A DNA stretch of 64,000 bases, taken from assembly GCA_963576725.1 (NCBI GenBank), contig OY755240.1, positions 60,884,633 through 60,948,632 on the forward strand. Direction: 5' to 3'. The position numbers and the translations under genes are program-made. The notes under the pieces were generated by a model. The model had not been told where the DNA came from and searched no databases. It saw only the letters and a list, made by a program, of their open reading frames with translations. This stretch comes from Azorinus chamasolen (taxonomy: Eukaryota; Mollusca; Bivalvia; Cardiida; Solecurtidae). Positions within the stretch are counted from its first letter, which is position 1; every line of letters begins with the position of its first letter. Positions 21,219-31,437 of the stretch are shown one piece after another.

Positions 21219-21429
21219 CACATCTGGTAAACATGTACATCAGCTGCCCTTTGGGACTCTTGAAACAAGGCAGATCCATGGCAATTTGAGCAGAATCTAC
21301 ACTGTTTGTCTGGTTGCCATGCAACATATGCAGACTGTAATAAGTGGTGAACAGTGCAGAACCTGGTCAGAACATTGAAAATATCAAAACTGGCCTTGGT
21401 TGACAATGTTTACAGAGTACTAACGGTAC

Positions 21430-21580
21430 AACATTAGTAACTTTTGTCTGCAAAATTTGTCATCAGCAATAATTCAAACAATACAATTATCTTCTATCAG
21501 TGTCTATGTGTCACCCATTTGGGATCTTGATGAGACACATTTACTCAACATCTCATCTGGATCCAAACTGTTTGTGAAAA
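21430..21580 (-). mobile_element. G-type MITE fragment
   Basis: GGATCTTGATGAGACACATT and AACATCTCATCTGGATCC arms, with the TTTTGTCTGCAAAATTTGTC left part of G. Ends decayed. Confidence 0.6.
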
Positions 21581-21595
21581 TCATGGATCCACATC

Positions 21596-21785
21596 AGAGC
21601 TACAGATAAAAGTGCATACAAAAATGCTAAAACTGTCATTTCTTCACCAAACCCTATATTGTGACTACTCTTTAGAATTGTCTCTTCGAGACGATTCTAA
21701 AGAGTGGTCACAGTATAGGGTTTGGTGAAGAAATAAAGAAGTTATTCTTGAAAATGTTTTAATTTACTTATCTTATCTGGATTGA
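21596..21785 (-). mobile_element. D-type MITE
   Basis: CAGAGCTACAGATAAAAGTG start, near-perfect stem TTCACCAAACCCTATATTGT with its inverse, and CTTATCTGG near the end. Confidence 0.75.
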
Positions 21786-21828
21786 CCACTACATGATCTG
21801 GGACCAGAGAAATAGATAAGATGCTTAA

Positions 21829-22047
21829 CCCTTTACCTGTTCAATATTCATGTAAGAAATAACATCATGAATATTAATGAGCTGAATGTTTTTAACATGA
21901 ACTTTTTAAGGTATGTTTTCGATTTGACGAAACCTGTAGAATCAGATCTATACCATGTCATGAGCAAACAGAGCATACTCTGATCAGACGGCTCCTACAG
22001 GAGCCGTCTGATCTGGGTCCACTGTTTGCAAATGTGTGAAAGGGTGT
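21829..22047 (+). mobile_element. A1-type MITE nested in D
   Basis: TTAA on both sides (21825-21828 and 22048-22051). CCCTTTACCTGTTCAATATT start. Palindrome GATCAGACGGCTCCTACAGG. Confidence 0.8.
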
Positions 22048-22141
22048 TTAAATGCAAACATATTTCAGAAAAGCTCCTTCTTTTCTCCATCAAAACCTAC
22101 ATTGTAACCAATTTTTAGAGCCCCTTCTTCCAGACAATCCT

Positions 22142-22588
22142 AAACAAGAGCTGTCTGCAGACAGCGCACTCCACTTTCTTTAGTGCTGGATAGTGTAGTG
22201 GAAGTCTAAGTAAGAAAGGGGAGACAACTATAGCAAAATTAATTTTAGAGTTACCTGCCCTAGTGAAATGGGTCCCCATATAATAGTTAAGATGCATACC
22301 AAACTTGAACCAAATATCTTGGACAGTTTCTGAGACAATTGGACCTTAACATAAAACTTAACTAACAAGTCGAAAAAGGAGCAGAATTATGGCAAAATTA
22401 ATTTAAGGGTTACCCACCCTTTCGAAAAGGGTTCCCCTTCTGATAATTAACATGCATACCAAATATGACCCAAACATCTTTGATGGTTTCTGAGAAATGG
22501 ACCTTAACAAAAAGGTTAACCAACGCCGACGCCGACGAGAGGGTCATGACAATACATGTACCTCCACTTTTCGAAAAAAGTGGAACTA
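22142..22588 (+). mobile_element. K-type element
   Basis: AACAAGAGCTGTCTGCAGAC start. Two diverged units carry GGCAAAATTAATTTTAGAGT and CATGCATACCAAA. It ends with CGCCGACGCCGACGAGAG and the stem CCACTTTTCGAAAAAAGTGG. Confidence 0.65.
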
Positions 22589-22917
22589 AAAAAATGGTCA
22601 CAACATAGGGTTTGATAGAGAATGGAAGATCTTAATATCTGGATAGGCACCTTATCTTTAGTTCTGCAAGTCCCTCTGTGAGTCCATACTAGTGACATTC
22701 TACGTTATCCAAAAAATACCATTTACAGTGATAAAGGCAAATGTTTAAAGGCACTCTACTAATACTATCACAGATAATTATCACATAGACGGTTGTTTGT
22801 TGGTTCAGTGCAACAGACATGTATCTCTGTGTAGGAGTCGCATCTGGCATTCTGGACTTTGCAATTGGTACAGATGTCAAAATTACATCAACTGAGATCA
22901 GCAACTTAAGACATCCA

Positions 22918-23168
22918 TTAACCCTTTCCCTCATATAAACCATTTTCCATGATTTGCAAACAGAGCAGACGCAGATCAGAGAGCTCCCATAGGATCAGGG
23001 TCTGCTCTGTTTGCTTATAAAATTATAATAGATCTGATTCTACAGCTTCTGCCTGAGCCAAAATGTCCTGTGTTCATATGCCATTAAAAAACTAATCTAA
23101 TTAATATTCAAAATGTAATTATTTTATATGTGACACAGTGTATGAATATTAAACAGGGAAAGGGTTAA
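22918..23168 (-). mobile_element. A-type MITE, damaged palindrome
   Basis: TTAACCCTTTCCCTCATATA to AACAGGGAAAGGGTTAA. The right arm is shortened to CATAGGATCAGGG. Confidence 0.8.
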
Positions 23169-23300
23169 CCCTTACTTTGTGGGACACCAGTTACTAATGT
23201 CCTTTGCAAACAGTGTAGATGCAGATGAGAGGGCTCCTAGACAGGCCATCTCATCAGGGTCTGCACTGCTTGTCATGTTACACCTTTTTTTTTTTAGAAA
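23165..23300 (-). mobile_element. H1-type MITE sharing a TTAA
   Basis: Begins at the TTAA that closes the previous element. Arms GATGAGAGGGCTCC and GCCATCTCATCAGGG between CAGTGTAGATGC and GTCTGCACTG. Confidence 0.65.
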
Positions 23301-23458
23301 AATTCCTAAATTCCACTTTTTGTTATGATCACTGATTTTCTTGTGGGCCTCAGTATAAGAGAGCAACACATATCATCATCTTGCACTTAATTCTTGATCT
23401 GCATAATTTGCACACCTTCAATATTACATATATTCAAAGTGAAATGGCCAATTACCTG

Positions 23459-23707
23459 TTAAACCCTTTACTCCATGAATATTCATGTAAGAAATAATGA
23501 TATCATGAATATCAATTATTAAAGTTTTATAATGACACATGAACAGGGGAATTTTCGGTCATGGCAGAAACTGAAGAATCGTCTCTATATTATTTCAAAA
23601 GCAAACAGAGCAGACCCTGATCAGATGGCTCCTATAGGAGCAATCTGATCTGGGTCTACTCTGTTTGCAAAGGCATAGAAAGGCGTATTTATAGAGTAAA
23701 GGGTTAA
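23459..23707 (+). mobile_element. A1-type MITE downstream of receptor A
   Basis: 249 bp, TTAAACCCTTTACTCCATG to AGTAAAGGGTTAA; palindrome GATCAGATGGCTCCTATAGG. It lies 148 bp beyond the receptor A stop codon and may be in its 3' UTR. Confidence 0.9.
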
Positions 23708-23847
23708 CTATAGAGTCTGTTCAGTATGAAAGGCACAAATATTTGGTAATGGATTTGATAAACAGTGCAGACCCTAACCAGGTTTCTGATCTGGATCTAC
23801 ACTTTTCGCAAAGCCAGTACACTCATTTCCCGCGTTCAAAGGGGGGA
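23707..23847 (+). mobile_element. H2-type MITE abutting the receptor A stop codon
   Basis: Arms CAGTGCAGACCCTAACCAGG and CTGATCTGGATCTACACT, with CATTTCCCGCGTTCAAAGG right part, as in the copy at 63077-63390. It ends within about 10 bp of the receptor A stop. Confidence 0.65.
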
Positions 23848-23854
23848 AATGTGT

Positions 23855-25735
23855 TCACCAATCCTCAAGGAGAAATTCTGTCATCATGGGTACCTCCTCA
23901 ACCACCATCTCATCATTACACAACTCTTTGTACTCTTTCAGATACATCTCAGAACTTTCTCTCATCAAGGTCAGGTAACTAATAATTTTGGCAAATCGTT
24001 TTTGAGCTGACACTTTGCATGTCTTCTCTAATTGATTCCGAAGCATTTCAGCCAATGACAACTGGATTTTTTCCACATGGTCATGGTTGTCAAGGTTACA
24101 GCGATCTGTAAATACTAAGGTCAAGGCTATTAATAGGGCTTTCTCCGCCTTGGTGAGACAGAGTAACTGCCAACGTCGGTACATATCACAGACAGTTGTA
24201 ATAAGTTTGCGAGAGAAGAACTTATCTGCAGCTTCTTCTATATGGTAGGCACAGCCACTGTGGGTCATGAAAACCTGGTAGTCTTCACTGAAACCTTCAC
24301 TCATTAGAATCACAAAAAAATCACATCTTGACGCTTTCAGTAAATTTGACTGGTCCCTACATGACAGGCTTCGAAAGTCTGGTATATGTTTGGCGAACAT
24401 GCAGTACCTCTCAATCATCCCTTCTACCTCTTGTGCTGATTTTCTTAAAACATTCATTCTTCCATCCACGTCAATTCCAAAATCTTTATACAGTCTTTTG
24501 AACTCTTCCTTTGGCACTGATTTCATTTGGCCATACATTTTAATCTTTAAGTTGTATTTGTCATAATGGTCCTTCAAGGCATTCTGAAGCTGCTCATATG
24601 TTGATATAGCTACCCCAAATGGTTTTATTTCATCCATGGCAGTAACAAGATTATCTATGAGTGTTTCTGAGGATGGATCACTATTAGGAACAAATTCTTC
24701 TTGACAGTGCAATTTTCGAGAAATCATTTCCTTGTTTGGATCAAATATACTTTCTTCACATTGTTGGTTTAGGGTTTGAGACTGGTCGAAATCTTTTTCA
24801 TCACCGTTGTGGCCGGGATACCTCACATGCCCCTCCATGACAGAGTCAGTTTCTTCTTTTCCCTCCAATTTGTTCACTTCCTTTATAGTCTGTGTTCTCC
24901 TCGCCAGTGTATATCTGCCTAGTCTGGACTTCTCTTTGGCCATACCCAGTTCTAAGCACTTTCGCAAACGACAACCTGAGCAGTTTCCACGGTTACGATT
25001 TATTATTTCACAGTGTCCACCCTTTGCACACTTATACTCTTCATGACGGAGGAGATAACGTCGGAAAAAGCCTTTGCAAGCTTCACAAGTGTTCACTCCA
25101 TAATGTAGACCTGAAGCCTTCCCACTACACACAGAACATGGTGGAAACTTGAGAGTTTTCAGGGATGGCTTGGGTATATTACTCCCATGAACAGTTTGAG
25201 ATGATTGAGACCCATTGACTATCTGCAGCCCTGTTTCCATACCAGTGGCTGTAGGATGGCTTAATACAGTTTCTGATTTTATCTTTAATGTCTCATCCTT
25301 GCTAGAAAATACTAATGCTAATGGCGATGTCTGTATTTTAGAGTTGTCATAGTTTAGATTTTGCTTGACATCGTGAATATCTCCATCTTTAGGTGACTGG
25401 TCTGGTGTGGGAGGGAAATTAAACAGATTGTATGCTTCTTCCTGTTTAATACTCTGAGGTCTAGTCTGAGGTTGGGTTGAGCCAGAGCTGTCCAGGACAT
25501 ATTCCATTGAGACTGGAATATCTTCTCCAGTTATACAGTTACTGGCTGAGACAATGGCAAGATTAGCATCTGTGATTTTTTTTAAGTCAACATATTCATT
25601 ATTTCTACAACTATCCAGTATCTCTTGTACATTATGTCCAGTATTGATGACATCAACCTGTCCTGAACTTTCCTTTTCAACAGTTCCATTCTGATTGAAC
25701 TGTTGTTGATTGGTATCTGATGTTTGTGAGGCCAT
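23855..25735 (-). CDS. nuclear hormone receptor, NR1-like (receptor A)
   Basis: A 626-residue ligand-regulated transcription factor that should act in the nucleus. The start is the first ATG in the frame (25735), with G at -3 and +4. The frame is open upstream only to 25837, where a TAA precedes it, so an upstream exon could still join in that gap. The N-terminal A/B region is acidic and polar, with TPDQSP (about 110-115) and two sumoylation-type motifs, IKQE (about 96-99) and IKSE (about 152-155). The DBD has nine cysteines at 200, 203, 217, 220, 236, 242, 252, 255 and 260 with canonical spacing; the P-box is CEACKG. The extension GRYTLARRTQTIKE follows. The LBD spans about 357-626 and has the FAKHIPDF...DQSNLL signature, an NR1-like FTDRC in the H8-H9 region, and a good AF-2 helix PMMTEFL. 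Charge-clamp residues K449 and E620 are present. Single exon. The subgroup is not certain; a molluscan NR1 expansion is an inference. Confidence 0.93.
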   Translation of the reverse strand: MASQTSDTNQQQFNQNGTVEKESSGQVDVINTGHNVQEILDSCRNNEYVDLKKITDANLAIVSASNCITGEDIPVSMEYVLDSSGSTQPQTRPQSIKQEEAYNLFNFPPTPDQSPKDGDIHDVKQNLNYDNSKIQTSPLALVFSSKDETLKIKSETVLSHPTATGMETGLQIVNGSQSSQTVHGSNIPKPSLKTLKFPPCSVCSGKASGLHYGVNTCEACKGFFRRYLLRHEEYKCAKGGHCEIINRNRGNCSGCRLRKCLELGMAKEKSRLGRYTLARRTQTIKEVNKLEGKEETDSVMEGHVRYPGHNGDEKDFDQSQTLNQQCEESIFDPNKEMISRKLHCQEEFVPNSDPSSETLIDNLVTAMDEIKPFGVAISTYEQLQNALKDHYDKYNLKIKMYGQMKSVPKEEFKRLYKDFGIDVDGRMNVLRKSAQEVEGMIERYCMFAKHIPDFRSLSCRDQSNLLKASRCDFFVILMSEGFSEDYQVFMTHSGCAYHIEEAADKFFSRKLITTVCDMYRRWQLLCLTKAEKALLIALTLVFTDRCNLDNHDHVEKIQLSLAEMLRNQLEKTCKVSAQKRFAKIISYLTLMRESSEMYLKEYKELCNDEMVVEEVPMMTEFLLEDW

Positions 25736-26028
25736 TTCTCCACTGCGGCTATGCCTTAAAATAAATTTGTTCCATGCTCCCCTTAGATCATTTATGCTCA
25801 CAGGACTATGTTTGATGTAATTGTTGGAACACGGCAATTAAGGTGCCAACGTCAGTACTTCTCCGTTTGTCAGTTTCGAGTGTCATTACATTTACAGCTA
25901 AGGTATCTTCAAGCTCTCAGCAACTCAATTGTCCTTAAACTCAAAAACCATGGACTCTGCTCCGTGGAATCTGCAAAAGCCAAAAACATGAATATATATA
26001 TACATTTTGTACATGTATATATATTATC
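25736..26028 (-). promoter_or_regulatory. receptor A 5' region with short upstream ORFs
   Basis: On the minus strand two small ATG frames precede the start: ATG-ATC-TAA at 25791-25783 and an 8-codon frame at 25775-25749. Possible acceptor AGs (TTATTTTAAG, CCGCAG) lie within 25 bp of the start, so this may be 5' UTR or the end of an intron. No TATA box is certain. Confidence 0.35.
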
Positions 26029-26240
26029 ACAAACAGAAATACATGTATCATTTGACAGAAACAGAAATACAGGTATCTTTTGACAGAAACAGAAATACAT
26101 ATACGTGTATCTTTTGATACAAACAGAAATGCATGCATGTTTTATTACCAACAGAAATACATGTATCTTTTGCCACAAACAGAAATACATTTACATTGTA
26201 TGTTTTATCACAAACAGAAATGTATCTTTTGACACAAGCA
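26029..26240. repeat. minisatellite upstream of receptor A
   Basis: About seven imperfect 24-36-bp units built on ACAGAAATACATGTATCTTT, 290-500 bp upstream of the receptor A start codon. Confidence 0.8.
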
Positions 26241-26316
26241 AACTGTGTTTTGACAGAACTAGAATTATCACTAAAGGTGATTGAATACCCTCGCTCAGCT
26301 GCCTTGATCGACAATC

Positions 26317-26981
26317 AACCTAGTGACCTAGTTTTTGACCACAAGTAAACAATTTTTGATCTTGTCCGAGATTTTATCAAGACAATCATTCTGACCAAGT
26401 TTCATGAAGATTAGATAAAAAATGTGACCACTAGAGTTTTCACAAGGTTTTTCTACTGTTTTGCCTAGTGACCTAGTTTTTGACCCCAAATGACCCACTT
26501 TCAAACTCATCCGAGATTTTATCAAAACAATCATTCTGGTAAAGTTTCATGAATATTCGGCTACAAATGTGACCTCTAGAGTGTTCACAAGGTTGTTCTA
26601 CTATTTGACTTGTGACCCAGTTTTGACCCCACATGACCAACTTTCCAGCTAGTCCGAAATTTTATTAGGACAGTAATTCTGACCAAGATTCATGAAGATT
26701 GGGCTGAAAATGTGACCTCTAGAGTGTTCACAATGTTTTCCTACTATCTGACCTAATGACCTAGTTTTTGACCCCACATGACCCACTTTCAAAGTCTTCC
26801 GAGATTTTATCACGACAATTATTCTTACCAAGTTTCATGAAGATTGGACTAAAGTTGTGACTACTAGAGTGTTCACTGTGCCAGGTTGTGCCACGAACAG
26901 ACAGACAGACAGACCAACCGACCGACACACTGACTCCTATAAAATCATACCCCCTCTCAAACTTTGTTTGCGGGGGGTATA
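26317..26981 (+). mobile_element. K-type element with four 143-bp units
   Basis: TGACCTAGTTTTTGACC-type phrases start at about 26326, 26469, 26612 and 26755, a period near 143 bp. The tail has (ACAG)n and GACCGACACACTGACTCC and ends in the hairpin TACCCCCTC...GCGGGGGGTA. Unknown class. Confidence 0.7.
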
Positions 26982-27030
26982 AATACAGGCCTGTATATTC
27001 ATGGAGTAAACGGTTACATAAATTTAGCAT

Positions 27031-27302
27031 ATAAACCTTTTCCCTCATATATCCACTTTTTCACGTATTTCCAAACAGAGTAGATCCATATCACATTGCT
27101 GTTGTAAGAGCCAACTGATCAGGGTCTGCTCTGTTTGCTAATTAAATTATATAAATATGACCCTATAGTTTTTGTCAAAGAAGTCCCATGAAAATTTTAC
27201 ATTACAAAACTTAACTTAATGAATATTCATGAAGAGACCAATTCAAACATACATGTTCATTACAGAAAGTGTTGATATTTATGATGACGGGATAAAGGGT
27301 AG
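27031..27302 (-). mobile_element. A-type MITE, degenerate
   Basis: AACCTTTTCCCTCATATATC start, arms badly worn (CACATTGCTGTTGTAAGAGC), TTAATGAATATTCATG and GGATAAAGGGTA at the right. Confidence 0.65.
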
Positions 27303-27343
27303 TGTAAGAAACAAGGGCATGTTGTATTGCTATGCAAGACATG

Positions 27344-28354
27344 AGTCCCCCACCGGACTGAAAAAAACCTCCACTCTCCCCACCCCACCCACCCATGGTG
27401 TGGTTGACCATGGTATATATACATGACCATCTGAATGGTATTAGTACCTACTTTCATACATTGAATCAGTAAATAAAAAGTTATTGTCCCGACAAGAAAA
27501 TATGAAAAAGGGGAGTAACTCCAAAAATATTGATGCTAGAGTTATTGCCCTTGTGCATGACACTACATCTCATCACGCTTGTTCCATATGAGAAGTTTCA
27601 AATCAATTGAACCAGTACATAAAGAGTTACTAACTGGACAAGAAAATATGAAAAGGGGAATAACTCCAACAATATAGATGCTAGAGTTATGGCCCTTGTG
27701 CATGACACTATCCCTCATCATGCGTGTTCCATATGTGAAGTTTCAAATCAATTGAACCAGTAGAGAAAGAGTTATTGTCCGGACAAAAAAATATAAAAAA
27801 GGGGAATAACTCCAAAAATATTGATGCTATAATTATGGCCCTTGTGCATGACACTACTCCTGATCATGCTTCTTCAATGTGTGAAGTTATAATGAATTTG
27901 GCCTAACTTTGTAGGAGATATTGCCCGGACACGAAGTGTGACAGACGGACTGACAAGAAAATATGAAAAAGGGGAATAACTCCAAAAATATTGATGCTAG
28001 AGTTATGGCCCTTGTGTATGACACTACCCCTCATCATGATTGTTCCATATGTGAAGTTTCAAATCAATTGAACCAATAGATAAAGAGTTATTGTCCGGAC
28101 AAAAAAATATGTAAAAGGGGAATAACTCCAAAAATATTGATGCTAGAGTTATGACCCTTGTGCATGACACTAGCCCTCATCATGCTTCTTCAATGTGTGA
28201 AGTTATAATTAATTTGGCTTAACTTTGTAGGAGATATGGCCCGGACAAGAAGCGTGACAGACGGACGGACAGACGGACGGACAGACGGACGGACAGACGG
28301 ACAGACGGAATCGAGCAAACCTATAGTCCCCCAACCGGTAACCGGTGGGGGACT
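27344..28354 (+). mobile_element. K2 element with AGTCCCCCACCGG inverted termini
   Basis: Starts AGTCCCCCACCGG and ends CCGGTGGGGGACT, about 1.01 kb. It contains diverged units with GGGGAATAACTCCAAAAATA, CCCTTGTGCATGACACTA and CAAATCAATTGAACCAGTA, broken by GGACGGACAGACGG tracts. No frame of coding quality. Non-autonomous element of uncertain class. Confidence 0.75.
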
Positions 28355-28552
28355 AATAATGACATCATGAATATTGATAAGAATTATTCTAATGAAAGCA
28401 CAATGACACAGGAATGTTTGGCCATGGCAGAAATTGAGAACCATATCTATACTATAAGCAAACAGCAGACCTTGGTCAGACAACTTCATCTGATCTGGAT
28501 CTACTCTGTTTGCAAATGCATAGAAATGCATATTTATGGAGTAAAGGGTTAA
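28355..28552 (+). mobile_element. A1-type MITE, 5' end replaced by K2
   Basis: Begins AATAATGACATCATGAATAT, which is internal A1 sequence, and continues to GGAGTAAAGGGTTAA. The palindrome is damaged (CAGACAACTTCATCTG). Confidence 0.75.
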
Positions 28553-28818
28553 CAGGCAACAAGTTTATTTGGATCTTTTTAAGTTCCATCAAGAATTTTA
28601 CAAAGTATGAAAGATTTACCTAAATCTCCAACATCCAATGAATACAATGTCCACCATGATTCAGGACACCTGATTAACAAGCCATGATATTGAATAAATT
28701 TCTTGTTTTATACAGACATGCCCTTACTACCCTAGGTATTTGGACACCCAATCTCTCCTCTCCACCGGTTAGTGAAGTTGAATAGGTCAATTTTACACCA
28801 TTCTGATAACTTTATAAA
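28553..28818. other. unassigned intergenic sequence
   Basis: No gene or repeat recognised. Confidence 0.4.
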
Positions 28819-29095
28819 TTAACCCCTTCCCTGTTCTATATTTATCCAAATTTCAATACCTACTGAATATTCATGGACAAAATAGTTACAACGAAATATG
28901 GAAAGAAGAACATTGTAGCAATTTCAGAAAGTAAAGAAACAAATCTCTCAACCTGCACTATAGGAGCCGTCTGATCAGGGTCTGCTCTGTGTGCTTATGG
29001 AACACTATAGATCTGATACTAGAATCAGCTTTGTTAAACATTTCATGTGTTAATATGCCATTTTTAAAATTAACCTAATTAATATTCATGATCAA
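28819..29095. mobile_element. chimeric A2/A1 element joined at the palindrome centre
   Basis: The left 140 bp is forward A2 (TTAACCCCTTCCCTGTTCTA to AAACAAATCTCTCAA). The right part is a reverse A1 right half (CTATAGGAGCCGTCTGATCA, GGGTCTGCTCTG, CTAATTAATATTCATGAT). The left palindrome arm is missing. Confidence 0.75.
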
Positions 29096-29134
29096 ACTGC
29101 TCACTCACCATTTAAGATTTGTATGTCCCAATTC

Positions 29135-29388
29135 TTAACCCTTTCCTTCATATAAACACCTTTCATGCATTTGCAAACAGAGTAGACCAAGATCAGATGG
29201 CTCCTGCAGGAGCCATCTGATCAGGGTCTGCTCTGTTTGCTTATGATACACTACAGATCGAGTTCTACAGTTTCTGCCTAAGCAAAAACATCTTTTGCAG
29301 AATAATTATGCTATTGTACAAAAGGTCTGCTAAAAATACTCTTGATCTCATTGTTTCTTACATTATTATTAAACAGGGACAGTGTTCA
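29135..29388 (-). mobile_element. A-type MITE
   Basis: TTAACCCTTTCCTTCATATA start, palindrome GATCAGATGGCTCCTGCAGG intact, worn right end AACAGGGACAG. Confidence 0.8.
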
Positions 29389-29443
29389 GGTAGCTAGGGT
29401 GCAAGCAGTTTGTAGTTTCAACTGTCAGAACCGATTCTTATGA

Positions 29444-29716
29444 TTAACCCTTTACTCCATAAATACGCCTTTCTACGCCTTTGCAAAAAGAGTAGACCCA
29501 GATCAGATGGCTCCTTTGGGAGCCGTCTGATCAGGGTCTGCTCTGTTTGCTTATGGAATAATATAGATCTGATACTACAGTTCCTGCTTCGGTAAAATTG
29601 TCATACATGTGTTAATATAATTATGCCATTTTAAAAATTAACCAATAGGTAATATTCATGACATCAATATTTCTTATATACATGTAGATCTAAATATACA
29701 TTGAGGAAAGGGTTAA
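29444..29716 (-). mobile_element. A1-type MITE
   Basis: TTAACCCTTTACTCCATAAA to GAGGAAAGGGTTAA. Core altered to GCTCCTTTGGGAGC. Confidence 0.85.
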
Positions 29717-29871
29717 AAGTGACTTTAACCCGTTGCTATTATCAAATGAGTTTTCTTCTTTTTCTTTTAAAAATGCAATCAAGGTGCCAAGCAGTTTGGA
29801 TTTTAATGAAATGACACGTTAACCTGCCACAAACGTGAAATGCAAACTATTTACAAAAGGTTTTAGGATTA

Positions 29872-30073
29872 CTGTAAAACCTCTCTTTAACGGCCACTAA
29901 ATTGTGTTAATTAGTTGGTATCTAGGGCAGGTGGCTGCTTAAAGCAAGGTAAAAGTAAAACAGAACGCTCCTATAGGAGCGTTCTGTTTTACTTTCACCT
30001 TGCTTTAATCAGCCACCTGCCTTTAACGCAAAATACTTGATGTAATTTAGTGGCCATTATAGAGAGGTTTTAC
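29872..30073 (+). mobile_element. C-prime MITE, intact
   Basis: TA-flanked CTGTAAAACCTCTCTTTAAC to the inverse GAGAGGTTTTACCG. The 75-bp stem includes AAAACAGAACGCTCC around the shared core. Confidence 0.85.
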
Positions 30074-30149
30074 CGTATTTGAAGCTTGATAAGAGCAAAT
30101 CCCTTACAATACTGAGTATCTGAGTAGAATAACTCATCACTGTTTAACT

Positions 30150-30310
30150 ATACAGTCAACTTAGAATGGGGCTTTAACTTGCAAGAGGATTTTAAATGAC
30201 AAACAATGTAGACCCTGATCTGAAGACTTCTCTAGGAGCTCTCTGATCTGGATCTACACTATTTACAAAGGCCAGTGCATGTATGTCCCACATTTAAAAG
30301 GTTAAGCTGA
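30150..30310 (+). mobile_element. H2-type MITE
   Basis: CAATGTAGACCCTGATCTGA and CTCTGATCTGGATCTACACT arms, with TCCCACATTTAAAAGGTTAA right side. Confidence 0.6.
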
Positions 30311-30392
30311 CTGGTACGGTACTTGTGTAACTGATAGGAAAAAGTAGGTCATTGCTTGACCCCTAGACATAAAACCTAAAGAAGTACATATA

Positions 30393-30611
30393 CAGTAAAC
30401 CCCCTCTAAACCAGAATTTAAATAAAGAAGAATTTAGGTCTTTTCAGGCAGGTGGCTGCTTAATGCAGGATCAAAGACATACAGAAAGCTCCAAAAGGAG
30501 TTTTCTGCATGACTTTCACCTGCATTCAGCTGCCACCTGTCTCAAAGATCAGCATTTATGCTATAGACCAGCATTGATGCACTGAATGCCCAGTTTGGAG
30601 GGGTTTTACTG
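30393..30611 (+). mobile_element. C-double-prime MITE
   Basis: TA-flanked CAGTAAACCCCCTCTAAACC to the inverse GAGGGGTTTTACTG. The core is AAAGCTCCAAAAGGAGTTTT. Confidence 0.8.
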
Positions 30612-30680
30612 TATTGCATTGCAAATTAAAATTGCTGTTTGCTATAAAACGATCCCCTTATACCCTTTCCCTAGGAACAT

Positions 30681-30770
30681 TTAACCTTTTACTCCATGAA
30701 TATTCATGTAAGAATTCATGACATCATGAATATTGCATATTTGCAAACAGTCTAGACCAAGATCAGGATG
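30681..30770 (+). mobile_element. A1-type remnant
   Basis: TTTAACCTTTTACTCCATG and CATCATGAATATT join directly to CATATTTGCAAACAG. The middle and right arm are deleted. Confidence 0.6.
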
Positions 30771-30829
30771 TCATTTAAAATCCTAACAAACAAGATCTAA
30801 TTGTAACAGAATTTGTTACAGAATGTCCC

Positions 30830-31437
30830 CAAAACTAAACTGACAAATGGTATTGATGAGCAAAATAATTAAATTTCAACCAATCACAGGCAATCACTTG
30901 GTTACCATGGCAACCAATACTTTTGGAACACCTGCCATTAAATTTGGGGTAACCATATACTCCTGACCAATATTCTGAAAAATCTAATAATATGTAACTT
31001 GTGACCTTTAACACAAAATACACAATGCCATTACAATGGCAACCAAGTCTTTCAAAACAACTTGATTGAGTTTGGGGTACCCAAATACCCCTAATTACTA
31101 ATTTTCAGCAAATTCAAACAATATCTAAATTTTGACCAATCAGAGCCCACCATTCTGTTACCATGACAACCAATTCTTTTGAAAGACTTACTAATAAATT
31201 CAGAGTGCCAACATATCCTGACATACCAATTTTCAGCAAATCGAACAATATCTAAATTCCTTGAAAAAGATCTAAATTTTGACCAGAGTCACCATTCAGT
31301 TACCATTGCATCCAATACTTTCAAAACACCTACCAATTGATTTGTAGTACTAAAATATCCCATGATACCAATTTCGCCAAACAATCTAAATTTCGACCAA
31401 TCAGAGGCCACCATTTGGTTGCTTTGGCAATTTAAAA
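30830..31437. repeat. degenerate tandem array, about 120-bp units
   Basis: About five diverged units, each with GACCAATCAGAG, CACCATTTGGTTACCATGGC, AACCAATACTTTT and CCAATTTTCAGC phrases. No coding frame. Confidence 0.65.

Larger units (their letters stand above)
21805..22666 (+). mobile_element. D-type MITE with two nested insertions
   Basis: CAGAGAAATAGATAAGATGC start. A1 fills its TTAA (21829-22047). D resumes TTCTTTTCTCCATCAAAACC, is broken again by a K element (22142-22588), and ends ATGGTCACAACATAGGGTTT to GTTCTG. Confidence 0.75.

Noticed and set aside
25736..25837. Extension of receptor A by 34 residues to 25837
   Set aside because: The codon at 25837 is TTG, not ATG. The first ATG in the frame is at 25735 with a good context.
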